A stretch of DNA of 41,502 bases from Myxacorys californica WJT36-NPBG1 (GTDB lineage: Bacteria; Cyanobacteriota; Cyanobacteriia; Leptolyngbyales; Leptolyngbyaceae). The position numbers were made by a program, and so were the translations under genes. The DNA lies in NCBI GenBank assembly GCA_019359315.1, contig JAHHHO010000048.1:1-41502 (forward strand), in the 5' to 3' direction. Positions 32,404-41,378 of this stretch are shown here, one piece after another. The notes beneath the pieces were generated by a model. It saw only the letters and a program-made list of their open reading frames with translations. It did no database searches and was not told the DNA's origin. Position 1 is the first letter of the stretch, and each line of letters opens with the position of its first letter.

Positions 32404-32933
32404 AACTCCGAGAAGGGGTTAGATCTTTTCTACCTCAAGAATCAATAATTCTCCGCAAATCCTCAAAACTTTTACAGAGAATAGCAATGTTGAGGAAAAA
32501 AGTGCGATCGTTCTATGTTGGTTAGCGATCGCTTGATCTTGATTAGCGATCGCTTTGCTTCACGAAGTGTTCGTTCCTATTTGAAACAGGATAATTCCTA
32601 TTTGAAACAGGAACGTTTCGATCTCAAACAGGAACATTCCTATTTGAAACAGGATGATTCCTATTTGAAACAGGAACGTTTCGATCTCAAACAGGAACGT
32701 TTCTGTTTCAAACAGAAATTGTCCTATTCAAAACAGAAACATTCCGATCTCAAATAGGAACTGTCCTGTTCAAAACAGAAACATTCCGATCTGAAACAGG
32801 ATTGATCCAGATCTATCACTCCTTAGCCGAGCTAGCGATCGCTGCAACCCCAGAATTTCCGCCTAAATGTGCTGTAGATCTGCCATCAGACCTGCTCTAC
32901 TAAGAAGAGTACCCCTCTATTTCATCTCTGCCG
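32404..32933. other. 530-base spacer
   Basis: Upstream region of the NB-ARC gene and of sipA. It contains several GCGATCGC sites at 32523-32551 and the 21-bp array at 32576-32806. An 80-codon plus-strand frame over the array is considered a by-product. Confidence 0.5.
32576..32806. repeat. 21-bp tandem array, eleven copies
   Basis: Units look like CCTATTTGAAACAGGAACG plus two bases and drift toward the right end. Units 1-3 resemble units 4-6, giving a 63-base higher period. Each unit contains a near-palindrome CCTRTTTSAAACAGG. Read on the plus strand it gives a SYLKQER-type heptad. It lies between the divergent NB-ARC and sipA genes and is 21 bases per unit, like the unrelated array at 17721-17888. 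Confidence 0.88.
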
Positions 32934-33152
32934 ATGTCAAAAGAATTTCAGGTCGGCTCCAAAGTTCGTCTGATCGCACTTCCGCCCTACGTCAAGACCG
33001 CCGATCCCATGCCGATGCTCCGTCCAGCATCACTCGTTCAACTTGGAGAGGAAGGCATCGTCCTCGATCGTCGTCCCGGCGGATATTGGAGCATCCGGTT
33101 TAGCAGAGGTTCCTTTCTGCTCGACGATCAATATCTAGAAGCCATTGATTAA
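32934..33152 (+). CDS. sipA: SipA / DUF3148 regulatory protein
   Basis: A 72-residue SH3-like small protein. KVRLIALPPYVKTADPMPML and VQLGEEGIVLDRRPGGYWSI are the diagnostic blocks of SipA (DUF3148). SipA binds the sensor histidine kinase NblS (Hik33) and stimulates its activity in high-light and nutrient stress control. Length and sequence are normal. The ATG at 32934 begins the family sequence. It is transcribed alone and ends at a strong terminator. Confidence 0.9.
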   Translation: MSKEFQVGSKVRLIALPPYVKTADPMPMLRPASLVQLGEEGIVLDRRPGGYWSIRFSRGSFLLDDQYLEAID

Positions 33153-33173
33153 ACCAACCTACTCAAACAAAAA

Positions 33174-33205
33174 AAGGAGCGCTTCGGACTCGCCGAGCGC
33201 TCCTT
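33174..33205. terminator. Terminator between sipA and the channel-like gene
   Basis: AAGGAGCGCTTCGG (33174-33187) pairs with CCGAGCGCTCCTT (33193-33205) with a one-base bulge, after an A run. It lies between two convergent genes. On the minus strand it has a following T run and so best serves the channel-like gene. Confidence 0.75.
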
Positions 33206-33226
33206 GGACTATAAGGAGAGCCAACT

Positions 33227-34912
33227 CTAACGCTTAAAGTCTTTCAGCAATTCGCGCAACTGCTCAGCAGCAACATCGCGACCACCCAGACCAAACGCGA
33301 TCGCAATCGCCACCGCGATCGCGCCCAGCAACAAACCAAACGCCAAATTGACAATGTTCGTTGCAATTCCCATCTGCTGGAGTGCCATCGCGGACACCAA
33401 TGCAATAATGGCAACGCGAGCCGTCTGACCCAAAATTCTCGACTGCCGCGAACCCGAACTCGTAATTAGGCTGTACGCCAGATTTGCCAGATACAAACCA
33501 ACCGCAAACACGACCAAGCCGACTAAAATTCGTCCAAAGATCAGCAGCAAACCACTCACGATCGCCGTTAACGCTGGAATGTTGAGAATATTGGTCGCGG
33601 CAACCGTGGCAAACAGCATGATGCCTACCAAAACAATCACGCCTACAATCTCAGACGGCGATCGCACCGTCGGCGTAGATTGTGCATCAGTGTCTTGAAT
33701 AATCGTTTCTCCCGTCGGAAACTCAGTATCGTACTGCGTCGGCGGAACTCTCGGCGTGTAGGGAGCCGATTGCAGACCCAGCCAATAGAATACGTTATCG
33801 AATCCAACGCTAGATAGAATGCTGGAGACCAAATCTGCCACAAATTTACCAATGACAAACGCGACCGCCAGAATCGCCGCTGCCGTAAAGATCAGGGGCA
33901 ACGAATTGAGAATCTGATTCAGCATCGAAGTCGCTGGCCCCGAAATCGCTGGAATTTGTAGAGCATCCAGCGCTGCCGTAGCTGTCGGAATTAAAACCAG
34001 CACATACGCAAGCGTGCCAATCAGCCAAGAGAGCGTCCGTCCTCCAGTCGCCTGACCAATGCCAAACTGCGATCCCAAGCGATCCGTTCCCGTCGCCGAT
34101 AGCAAGTTCGTGACTACGCCTCGAACCACGCGAGCAATCAACCAACCGATTGCCCCAATTGCGATCGCCTTAATGATGTTGGGCAACGCTCCCAAAATTT
34201 CGTTCAGCAAGTTTTGAACCGGCTGAAGCGGTCCTTGAAGATCCAAAACGCCCAAAATCAGGGGCAAGAAAAATAGGAAGACAAACCAATACAGCGCATT
34301 TCCAAGCGTCTCGCTCAAGGCAAACTGATTTGTTGCCAACGGGTCATCATTCTGAGCCCCTACGCGCTCGTCAAGCCCAAACGATTGAGATGTGCGAATC
34401 ACAACGGTTTTAGCCAGCGTTGCCACCAACCAAGCCACACCCACCAAAATAGCGGCAGAGCCTAATCGGGGCAGAAACGCAAAAATCTGATTCAGGAAAT
34501 TGTTTAAAGGCTGCGAAACGGTCGTCAGATTGAGAACGTTGAGGAAGGCAACCAGCGCCAAGATCATAATGATCCAGAACACCACTGAGGAGATGAGTCC
34601 CTCGACGTTAAAGTTTGCCCTTCTACCAGAGTGACCCGTTGCCCAGTCCGCAATCCGATTGTCAACGCTCGTTTTCTTGAGCAGACTGTTGACAACTCTG
34701 GAAACAATACTGGCGATCAGCCAACCGAGCAGGAGAACCGCGATCGCGCCGACTAGCTTGATGACAACATCACCAATATTCGCGCCAATTCCTGGAAAAT
34801 AGTTTGAGAAGGGGGGCAGGGGAGCGTCTGTCCTCGCCTGCATCAAGACCGGATCAAGCCCCGGTAACAAATGCAGCCCTGTGGCAGATCCAATTTGCCA
34901 AAGTTCGTTCAT
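33227..34912 (-). CDS. Conserved-TM-helix (CmpX/mechanosensitive-channel-like) protein
   Basis: A 561-residue integral membrane protein built from repeated units of the conserved TM-helix type (PF05552 by recollection). Each has G-x-x-I/V-x-K/R and a Leu/Ile-rich helix, for example IGDVVIKLVGAIAVLLLGWL, LPNIIKAIAIGAIGWLIARV and SLPLIFTAAAILAVAFVIGK. About ten or more membrane helices are likely. The C-terminus (FGLGGRDVAAEQLRELLKDF) matches the MscS-like end of the family. It lacks an obvious full MscS beta domain, so channel activity is uncertain. The likely role is osmotic or envelope homeostasis. Single gene. Confidence 0.82.
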   Translation of the reverse strand: MNELWQIGSATGLHLLPGLDPVLMQARTDAPLPPFSNYFPGIGANIGDVVIKLVGAIAVLLLGWLIASIVSRVVNSLLKKTSVDNRIADWATGHSGRRANFNVEGLISSVVFWIIMILALVAFLNVLNLTTVSQPLNNFLNQIFAFLPRLGSAAILVGVAWLVATLAKTVVIRTSQSFGLDERVGAQNDDPLATNQFALSETLGNALYWFVFLFFLPLILGVLDLQGPLQPVQNLLNEILGALPNIIKAIAIGAIGWLIARVVRGVVTNLLSATGTDRLGSQFGIGQATGGRTLSWLIGTLAYVLVLIPTATAALDALQIPAISGPATSMLNQILNSLPLIFTAAAILAVAFVIGKFVADLVSSILSSVGFDNVFYWLGLQSAPYTPRVPPTQYDTEFPTGETIIQDTDAQSTPTVRSPSEIVGVIVLVGIMLFATVAATNILNIPALTAIVSGLLLIFGRILVGLVVFAVGLYLANLAYSLITSSGSRQSRILGQTARVAIIALVSAMALQQMGIATNIVNLAFGLLLGAIAVAIAIAFGLGGRDVAAEQLRELLKDFKR

Positions 34913-35400
34913 GGTGATCTAATTAGCCTCTATCTATTAAGTTAAACGAGCCGCGCGATCGCTACTCAGGGAAAGTAGCCGTCCAGAATTAGGTAATCAG
35001 CTTGTATACGTAGTTAATGTACAAGTGCCGTCCCCTAGGATGCGCGCAATCAAGTCAAAAACAGCCCAGCAGAGTAGTAGGTTGCATCCTCAGAGTACGA
35101 CTATCTCTAGAAAGAGAAAAGCCTCTGAAAATACTTTTTTAGCGTCCAATGGGTTTTCGCAACCGACTTAAAGTAGCTCTTTTTTTCCTCAGTATCAACT
35201 CAGTTGTCAAAGTCACACTGCACGATGAGAATGCCATGATTATTAATTGGGTTTCCTCATGCTTGAGATGTATTTCTTGAGCAAAGAGAAGGCTATCTTG
35301 TAGGATTGTCTTTCTAGCTTAGATCTCTAAATTAGAGAGGGAGATTTCGTTTCAATCTCAACTCAATCTTTGACCGATCGTGTGGAGATGATACCTTAAA
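34913..35400. other. 488-base divergent spacer
   Basis: Carries the promoters of the channel-like gene (-) and the SRPBCC gene (+). No gene, tRNA or riboswitch is recognised. Confidence 0.5.
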
Positions 35401-35856
35401 ATGTCAAATTTAGAAGTATTTGAACAGTCCATCTTAGTCAACGCAACTGCCACGATCGTAGAGCAATGTTTTACAGATTTGATACTAATGCACTGCTGGT
35501 TAAATCCAGCACTTCGGTGCGAACCGATCGGAGACTGGTCTACCCAAGTGGGCGCTCAAAGTCGATTTGTGATTCAAGTTCCAGTGCTACAGCCGACCTT
35601 AAGCAACGTTGTTGTGGAACGAGAACCTGGACTGATTGTGTGGCAATTTGAAGGATTTTTTCAGGGGCGCGATCGCTGGGAATGTCAGCCTCAATCCCAA
35701 GGCACGCGCTTAATCAATCGCTTTGAATTCGAGATCCCCAATCCACTAATCAAATTTGGCTTCAACACATTTGCAGCAAAATGGACTGAAGCAGACATGC
35801 AAACTCAATTACAACGGCTCAAGCAAGTTGCAGAAAAACTTCAGTCAGGACTATGA
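35401..35856 (+). CDS. SRPBCC-family (polyketide cyclase/START-like) protein
   Basis: A 151-residue protein of the ligand-binding SRPBCC fold. Features are VFEQSILVNATATIVEQCFT at the start, then LMHCWLNPALRCEPIGDWST, VPVLQPTLSNVVVEREPGLI, WQFEGFFQGRDRWECQPQSQ and the closing helix. The fold binds hydrophobic ligands or sits on partner proteins; the ligand here is unknown. The stop overlaps the stop of the convergent SirB1-like gene by six bases (35851-35856). Confidence 0.8.
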   Translation: MSNLEVFEQSILVNATATIVEQCFTDLILMHCWLNPALRCEPIGDWSTQVGAQSRFVIQVPVLQPTLSNVVVEREPGLIVWQFEGFFQGRDRWECQPQSQGTRLINRFEFEIPNPLIKFGFNTFAAKWTEADMQTQLQRLKQVAEKLQSGL

Positions 35857-36675
35857 AGAATTCTCAATTTGGATTAATAAGGTTTGAATAATCTCTCGAT
35901 CTTCAGCTAATGGCATTAGGGTTAAATAGCGTTCTAAGTCTTGGCGAGCTTCAATCCAGCGATCGGTACGAAAATAAATCACACCGCGATCGCGCAATTC
36001 CAACGGCGCGTCGGGAAAAAGAATCAGAATTCGTTCGATTGCCGACAAGCAAGCGCTAATCTCACCTCGACTGAGATAAATATGTTTTAGGTTCGTCAGC
36101 ATTCGGGCCAGAAATTGTCGATTTGTGACGGATTCAAAGAACTGCGGCTGCATCTCTACAGGTTGACCATACATCTGATTCAACCGATTTTGGCAGTCTT
36201 GCAGAAATAAAATTTCGCCTCCATGAAAGGCATCTACAAACAGTTCCATTTCTTCAACATCAGGACGAATCAGAAAATGTCCTGGCATGCCGATCCCCAC
36301 CATTGGGAAGGCTAGACGTTTTGCGATCGCGAGATACAGCAATGACAGCGTAATTGGAATTCCAGTACGTCGATCAATAACGTCATTTAAAAAACTGTTG
36401 CGGGGATCATAATAATCGGTTTCATTCCCAACAAATCCTAAATCCTCATACAAATGATGATTAATCAGTTGAACGACCCGTAGCGGGTAGGATTCTTGAG
36501 GCAGGTGCGGTTGGATAGCCTTTGCGATCGCGTCGAGTTTAGTTAAATAGGCATCTACATCTAGATCAGGTCTTGTCTCCTGAGCAATGTAGAGCGCCGC
36601 TTTTTCAAGATTGATTTGCTCATCCGGCTGACGCACTTCTTGAAAAAATTGCTGCCGTGCGATCGAAAATTCCAT
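35851..36675 (-). CDS. SirB1-like transglutaminase/TPR protein
   Basis: A 274-residue cytoplasmic protein of the SirB1/transglutaminase-like family. The conserved region is VIDRRTGIPITLSLLYLAIA, then VGIGMPGHFLIRPD, with a TPR-like helical C-terminus (IYLSRGEISACLSAIERILI; DRWIEARQDLERYLTLMPLA). The catalytic Cys of true transglutaminases is not evident, so it is probably not an active one. It begins 12 bases after cruP on the same strand and is likely in one operon with it. Confidence 0.85.
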   Translation of the reverse strand: MEFSIARQQFFQEVRQPDEQINLEKAALYIAQETRPDLDVDAYLTKLDAIAKAIQPHLPQESYPLRVVQLINHHLYEDLGFVGNETDYYDPRNSFLNDVIDRRTGIPITLSLLYLAIAKRLAFPMVGIGMPGHFLIRPDVEEMELFVDAFHGGEILFLQDCQNRLNQMYGQPVEMQPQFFESVTNRQFLARMLTNLKHIYLSRGEISACLSAIERILILFPDAPLELRDRGVIYFRTDRWIEARQDLERYLTLMPLAEDREIIQTLLIQIENSS

Positions 36676-36687
36676 GTCCTCTAGCCT

Positions 36688-38274
36688 CTAGCCCTCTAAA
36701 TAGTCACCACCCGAACCGTACTTCCAAGCTTGAAGCCTGCCATTCCAGAAGTACTGCTGAGTTGGAGATAAAGTTTTAATCCACGGGCGCAGCGATTCGG
36801 TAGCGGGATACAAAACAGAATAGAGCGCTAGAGTACTGAAATGCATCATCCAATTGAGCAGATTCAAGAGGCCAACGTGAAGAAGAATATTTAGCACCAG
36901 TTTTGGATGCGACACTCCCGTTTTCAACAATGTTTGCGCGAGTGGTACAAATTGCACAACGTCTTGCAAAAATGGCTTGAGAACCTGCTCTCCAGATTGT
37001 GCCATTTCCTCAAACACAGTTGTCAACAACTGGTTGATCTGATTCGGTGACACAGTTTGATTCATGCCGACACTCATGGCTCGTTGAAATAACCAGGTGA
37101 CTGAAAGATTGGGTTGATAGGGTTGTAATAATGACAACGCTTGACGGTTTAGCAAATCCGCCTCTAGAGCCTCATGAACTCCTTCAGTTAATCGTTTGAG
37201 ATGACGCACCATTGCTCCAAAGCCGCCAAAACTGAGAGGGGATTGACTACCACTACTATCACCAACCGGTAGAATTCGATTCCAGGACAGGGTTAATGGA
37301 CTGTCACGATAACAAGGAAAAAATCCAAATAATGCCCGCTTCCAGTTCAGTTGAGTTAAGTCAACGTGCTGATATTGGGGAAGGAGGCGCAGATACTCTT
37401 CAAAAAATTCTTCTAGTGACAGACGACCTTGATCTGCATCCACATAGGTAAACATGTACGTCGTTCTGCCATCTCGCGCCGGAAACGCTTCCCAAAAATA
37501 TTGACACTGATTTTGAATGGGTGTGAACGAGGCAATGAGATCGCCGGTGTCATTTTTAGAAAACCCCTCCGCACAGGTTCCCACGACAAGACACACCGCA
37601 TCCGGTTTTTGTCCTTGCCTTGCTTGTCTAACAATTGGAGAAAAATGTCCCATCGCATCGAGCAGAAGCCATCCACGCAGTTGTTCTCCTGCTGTCACAC
37701 AGATTCCGTTTGGATGAACACTCACCTGCTCAAACGCAGTCTTTTCGATTAGCTTTCCACCCGCTTGAAGAAATCGTGACTTCAGCGTTTCAAGTAAATA
37801 AACTGGATCAACACCAACGTTTAGAACATCTTTGACCCAAATTTCTGAGTCTTGAGAAAAACTGATTCGGACAGGATTAAATTCGGTGGCGACAGCGATC
37901 GCTAATTCCTGCTCGGTCAGCAATCCCAATTGGACAAATACCGCTAATTCTTTGCGAGAAATATTCCACTCTTGATCCCGTCCCCGCAGAACTCCTCGCT
38001 CAATCAACGCGACTCGCCACCCTTTTTTTGCCAGCGCTGCCCCAATTAGAATTCCGAGAGTACCACCCGAAATGATTACATCCCACTCAATGCGCTCTAG
38101 ATCTTGATCGCTTTCTTGAACGACCGTAGGAATCGGTAATGTCCCTTCCCGCAAGGACTTCCATGAGCCATCAGCGCGGCGTAAACTTGCGATCGTTTCG
38201 AGCTTGGCAGAGCCAATCGCATCTCCCGGAATCTGAGCCAAAACTTCTTCAGTCAGCGACATAGCGCAAGTCAT
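36688..38274 (-). CDS. cruP: CruP-type FAD-dependent lycopene-cyclase-like protein
   Basis: A 528-residue flavoprotein. After an N-terminal stretch comes the dinucleotide-binding GGTLGILIGAALAKKGWRVA with acidic end LIERG, then RGRDQEWNISRKEL, a hallmark of CruP. NVGVDPVYLLETLK and the GDSSGSQSPLSFGGFGAMVR FAD loop near 340 follow. CruP is the paralogue of lycopene cyclase CruA; in plants it is linked to limiting carotenoid and oxidative damage, and its reaction in cyanobacteria is not settled. The C-terminal half has hydrophobic helices suited to a membrane surface. The start may be 38274 or 38262 (MSLTEE). It lies 66 bases after the KAS gene. Confidence 0.9.
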   Translation of the reverse strand: MTCAMSLTEEVLAQIPGDAIGSAKLETIASLRRADGSWKSLREGTLPIPTVVQESDQDLERIEWDVIISGGTLGILIGAALAKKGWRVALIERGVLRGRDQEWNISRKELAVFVQLGLLTEQELAIAVATEFNPVRISFSQDSEIWVKDVLNVGVDPVYLLETLKSRFLQAGGKLIEKTAFEQVSVHPNGICVTAGEQLRGWLLLDAMGHFSPIVRQARQGQKPDAVCLVVGTCAEGFSKNDTGDLIASFTPIQNQCQYFWEAFPARDGRTTYMFTYVDADQGRLSLEEFFEEYLRLLPQYQHVDLTQLNWKRALFGFFPCYRDSPLTLSWNRILPVGDSSGSQSPLSFGGFGAMVRHLKRLTEGVHEALEADLLNRQALSLLQPYQPNLSVTWLFQRAMSVGMNQTVSPNQINQLLTTVFEEMAQSGEQVLKPFLQDVVQFVPLAQTLLKTGVSHPKLVLNILLHVGLLNLLNWMMHFSTLALYSVLYPATESLRPWIKTLSPTQQYFWNGRLQAWKYGSGGDYLEG

Positions 38275-38306
38275 AATGTGTTCTTCATGCTTACGGTAGC
38301 GCGATT

Positions 38307-38356
38307 GAACGCGAATTAAACGTCTCCAAATGAACGCGAATTAAACGTCTCCAAAT
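38307..38356. repeat. Perfect 25-bp tandem duplication over the KAS stop codon
   Basis: 38307-38331 and 38332-38356 are identical (start GAACGCGAATTAAACGTCTC). The second copy contains the last codons and TAA of the beta-ketoacyl synthase gene; the first copy lies just after the stop. A recent slip duplication. Confidence 0.9.
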
Positions 38357-39456
38357 GCGATCGCGGCATTCTGTCCGCCAAAGCCAAAGCTGAAGCAAAG
38401 AACATTCCGAACTCGAGCCGCTTGAGCGGTTCTCACAAATGCCAAATTAAATTCAGGTTGCGTTAACCCAACATTTGGCGGTAAAACTTGGTGCTTTAAC
38501 GCCATTAGACAAAACGCTGTGCCCAATGCGCCTGAGGCTCCTAGCGTATGTCCTGTCGATCCTTTCGTCGAACTAACAGAGATTTGCGGCGAGAACAATG
38601 TTTGAATTAAATGAGCTTCATTTTGGTCATTTAATTGAGTTGCTGTTCCGTGGGCGTGAATGTAGTCGATGTCTTGAGGCGCTAACACGCTTCGCGTTAA
38701 GCACTGCTGCACGGCTGCGATCGCGCTGCCGCCTCCCGGTTCCGGCGTGCTGACATGATAGCCATCTGCCGTTAGCCCAAATCCTAACACTTGCCCGTAA
38801 ACCATTGCTCCTCGGCGTTTCGCGACTTCCGCTGATTCTAAAACGAAGATCGCGCCGCCTTCGCCTAACACGAGTCCTTCACGAGCGTCATCAAACGGAT
38901 ACGCCCCCGTTTTGGCTAACGCGCCCATTCGCCCAAATCCAATCAACGTTAACGGCGTAATCGGCGCTTCAATGGCTCCCGCAATCACCCGTTCTACTTC
39001 CCCCGCCCGAATTAACTCTGCGGCGCGGGCGATCGCCCACACTCCCGTTGCACAGGCGGCCATCGGTGCAAGCACGATCGATTGGGTTTGGATTTGTTGA
39101 GCTACTGAGATCGCGCCCGCATTCGGCAACGTGTTGAGCCAACCGCTCAAATCCTCTCGATTCGCGGTCAGTCTTTCCCACTGTGCCTGATTGCCGCGAC
39201 TCGACCCGATCACAATCCCACAATCAAGTAATGGAGGTTCCAGTTTCGCATCGCGGAGCGCATCGTGCAGGACTCGCTCAGTCAAGCTCAGGAGATCGGT
39301 CGGAAAAGATTCGATCAGTGCTAAAGGATGCGGCTTTAAATCGGAGAAGGGTTGGCAGAGATGAACGCCTGAGCGACCTTCTACCAACCCTGTCCAGGTT
39401 TGCTCTAAATGACCCAACGCCGAAACCAGTCCAATTCCAGTGATAACAACATCCAT
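38341..39456 (-). CDS. Beta-ketoacyl-ACP synthase (KAS I/II type)
   Basis: Condenses acyl groups with malonyl-ACP. Of 371 residues, it is shorter than the roughly 410 of FabF, with trimmed loops. The catalytic Cys-His-His set is present: APMAACATGVWAIARA, YIHAHGTATQLNDQNEAH and SVSSTKGSTGHTLGASGALG. The end is CFSFGFGGQNAAIAFGDV. Cyanobacteria normally also have a full-length FabF, so this is probably a second KAS with its own substrate, perhaps in lipid or secondary metabolism. Its ATG directly follows the stop of the cyclophilin gene (TAAATG), so both are translated from one mRNA. Confidence 0.87.
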   Translation of the reverse strand: MDVVITGIGLVSALGHLEQTWTGLVEGRSGVHLCQPFSDLKPHPLALIESFPTDLLSLTERVLHDALRDAKLEPPLLDCGIVIGSSRGNQAQWERLTANREDLSGWLNTLPNAGAISVAQQIQTQSIVLAPMAACATGVWAIARAAELIRAGEVERVIAGAIEAPITPLTLIGFGRMGALAKTGAYPFDDAREGLVLGEGGAIFVLESAEVAKRRGAMVYGQVLGFGLTADGYHVSTPEPGGGSAIAAVQQCLTRSVLAPQDIDYIHAHGTATQLNDQNEAHLIQTLFSPQISVSSTKGSTGHTLGASGALGTAFCLMALKHQVLPPNVGLTQPEFNLAFVRTAQAARVRNVLCFSFGFGGQNAAIAFGDV

Positions 39457-40248
39457 TTACGGGGTCGTTGTTGGACTTGCACTCGCAGAAGGACTGGCCG
39501 AAGGAGTCGCAGCACCCGTTTTGAGGTTTTCGAGTCCTTGCGTCACCTTGGCAGACTCAATGCGATCGCCCTGCTGAATCTTATCGACCACTTCCATGCC
39601 TTGCGTCACTTTGCCAAACACGGCGTAGTTTCCATCTAGAAAGGTTAGATCGGCCAAGGCAATGTAGAACTGAGACGAGGCAGAATCTGGATCTGACGAT
39701 CGCGCCATTGCTAACGCTCCGCGAGTATGTTTCAGCTTCGGCTTAACGCCCTCAAGGGTTTTGCCATAGACGGGTTCCGCTGCATTCTCTGGCTTAATTT
39801 CAAGCGGGAGATTCCGAGGTTGAGAGGTGGCCGGATCGACATATCCTCCAGTTCCCAACTGCTCCAATGGGAAGTTTGGATTCTTTCCTTGAGGATCACC
39901 GCCTTGAACGACAAACGGCTGTGGCTCCCGCACAACCCGGTGAAACACAAGCCCGTCATAGACTTTCTTCTCGACCAAATCGACAAAATTACCTGCCGTA
40001 ATTGGGGCGTTCGTTCCGTCAACCTCAAGCGTGATGGGTGAGCCTTTCACCGTCATCACAACGGTTGCTTTCCCCTCTAAACGCGGCAAGGCAGATTGAG
40101 CAGCGCTCGCTGTAGCGCTGGGGGTCGGCGTGGCGGAAGAAGTACCAGTCGGAGTGGCTGATGTTCCACCTTGGGTATTACAGCCCGCAATTGCAAAGAG
40201 CGTCACTGCAAGCGTAGATAGAAGCCAATTACGGAGGTCTGTCTGCAT
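39457..40248 (-). CDS. Cyclophilin-type peptidylprolyl isomerase lipoprotein
   Basis: Speeds proline isomerisation in exported proteins. The N-terminus MQTDLRNWLLSTLAVTLFAI runs into the lipobox AIAGC, so it is exported and lipid-anchored. A Thr/Pro/Ser-rich linker follows, then the cyclophilin domain from about 60: PITAGNFVDLVEKKVYDGLV, FHRVVREPQPFVVQGGDPQG, and RGALAMARSSDPDSASSQFY. The end is another Ser/Pro/Thr-rich tail. AAGGA lies eight bases before the ATG at 40248; an ATG at 40254 is the other possible start. The gene abuts the KAS gene with no gap. Confidence 0.9.
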   Translation of the reverse strand: MQTDLRNWLLSTLAVTLFAIAGCNTQGGTSATPTGTSSATPTPSATASAAQSALPRLEGKATVVMTVKGSPITLEVDGTNAPITAGNFVDLVEKKVYDGLVFHRVVREPQPFVVQGGDPQGKNPNFPLEQLGTGGYVDPATSQPRNLPLEIKPENAAEPVYGKTLEGVKPKLKHTRGALAMARSSDPDSASSQFYIALADLTFLDGNYAVFGKVTQGMEVVDKIQQGDRIESAKVTQGLENLKTGAATPSASPSASASPTTTP

Positions 40249-40421
40249 TTTCATATCCTTTGAACAAATCACCTCAACATCTTACGCACAATCTGTTCAG
40301 ATGAACGTGCCCGTAAAGACGGCGAGAGAACAGCAGAGTAATACTGGACAAGGATCACAGAGATTAAGTCTGGTTAGCCCGTTCAACTCAAATTCCCGCT
40401 CAATTCAGATCAATGTAAACT

Positions 40422-40985
40422 CTAGAATCCTTCAAGCGGTACACCCAAGAACCGTGCAAGCTCAGCTGCCTGATTTTCTAACGCAGATAGCGCTATTGGT
40501 TGCCCCACACGAGTGAGCGGAATATCACGCATTCCCTTGATCTTGAGATAGAGCGATCGCCGCGGATTGATTCCTTCTCGCAAAGTTACTTTAACGGCTT
40601 GAACATCAGCAATTTTAGACTTCAGCTCAATCTTGCGATTTTTGCCCGGAAACCCCCAGCGAAAAATAGTAATTTCGCCTGTTTCCTTATTAAATTCGTT
40701 GTAGCCTCCTCCCAAATCCCACGCGATCGTCAGCCACAGATAAAGAGCCAGCAGAATCCCTGCAGCTCCGTAAAATCCCATCGCGACGCCTTGGGGAATA
40801 AAGACCAGTTGAGTGGGGTTGGCAAACGGCAACAGGTTAACCTTTGTGTAGCTAGAAAGGGCAGCTAAAAAGAATCCCGTTGCCCCAATGGAGACAATGC
40901 TCGCCCACCAATAGTTGCTGAGCCGCCTAGATCCCAACACCTGCGATCGTAGAACGGGGGTATCGGTCGTGGTCTGTGCCGTCAT
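40422..40985 (-). CDS. ycf4: Photosystem I assembly protein Ycf4
   Basis: A 187-residue thylakoid membrane protein that helps assemble photosystem I. Two membrane helices are seen ([20 protein letters not shown] near 27 and [20 protein letters not shown] near 67). The conserved [20 protein letters not shown] follows, and the C-terminal domain ends [13 protein letters not shown]. Length matches Ycf4. It is divergent from psbD across a 393-base spacer, so a photosystem I assembly factor and a photosystem II core gene share this regulatory region. Confidence 0.95.
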   Translation of the reverse strand: MTAQTTTDTPVLRSQVLGSRRLSNYWWASIVSIGATGFFLAALSSYTKVNLLPFANPTQLVFIPQGVAMGFYGAAGILLALYLWLTIAWDLGGGYNEFNKETGEITIFRWGFPGKNRKIELKSKIADVQAVKVTLREGINPRRSLYLKIKGMRDIPLTRVGQPIALSALENQAAELARFLGVPLEGF

Positions 40986-41378
40986 AAACTTACGATTGCC
41001 TTAAGAAATTCTAAAGTTAGCCGCAAAACGGAAGAGTCGGTCTTGCCATGGAACTTAAACTCGAGATAAAGAAATTCCGACACAACCAACAATCCTGCAA
41101 GCAACCACAATTAGTATAGTACTTACAACATTTCGTAAGCGCTTGTGAAGCTGAGCAGAATTACTTATCAAGCTTAGCTTTCTCTCAGGAACTGAAGAAA
41201 TTCTCTAAATGCTGCAACGCCTTACTGAACAGGAAGTTAGCGTTACATTTGATGAAAAATTTGCTGAGACATTACGTTTCGCTTTGTAAAAAATCTGATT
41301 TCTCCTATTATATTTAGACATATAAACTCGTTCACTCTAGACATTCTGCACTTTTAAGTATCGCTAGAGGATTTGATC
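40986..41378. other. 393-base divergent spacer and psbD leader
   Basis: Should hold promoters for ycf4 and psbD. A TTGTAA (41284) and a TATTAT-like box about 17 bases on could be a sigma-70-type psbD promoter. A 26-codon plus-strand frame (41209-41289, MLQRLTEQEVSVTFDEKFAE) precedes it; no ribosome-binding site supports it. Confidence 0.45.

Noticed and set aside
32515-32757. 80-codon plus-strand frame with SYLKQER heptads
   Set aside because: It is open because the 21-base unit is a multiple of three and lacks stops; no ribosome-binding site and no family match.
32576-32806. CRISPR array
   Set aside because: The units are contiguous with no unique spacers, and no cas genes are nearby.
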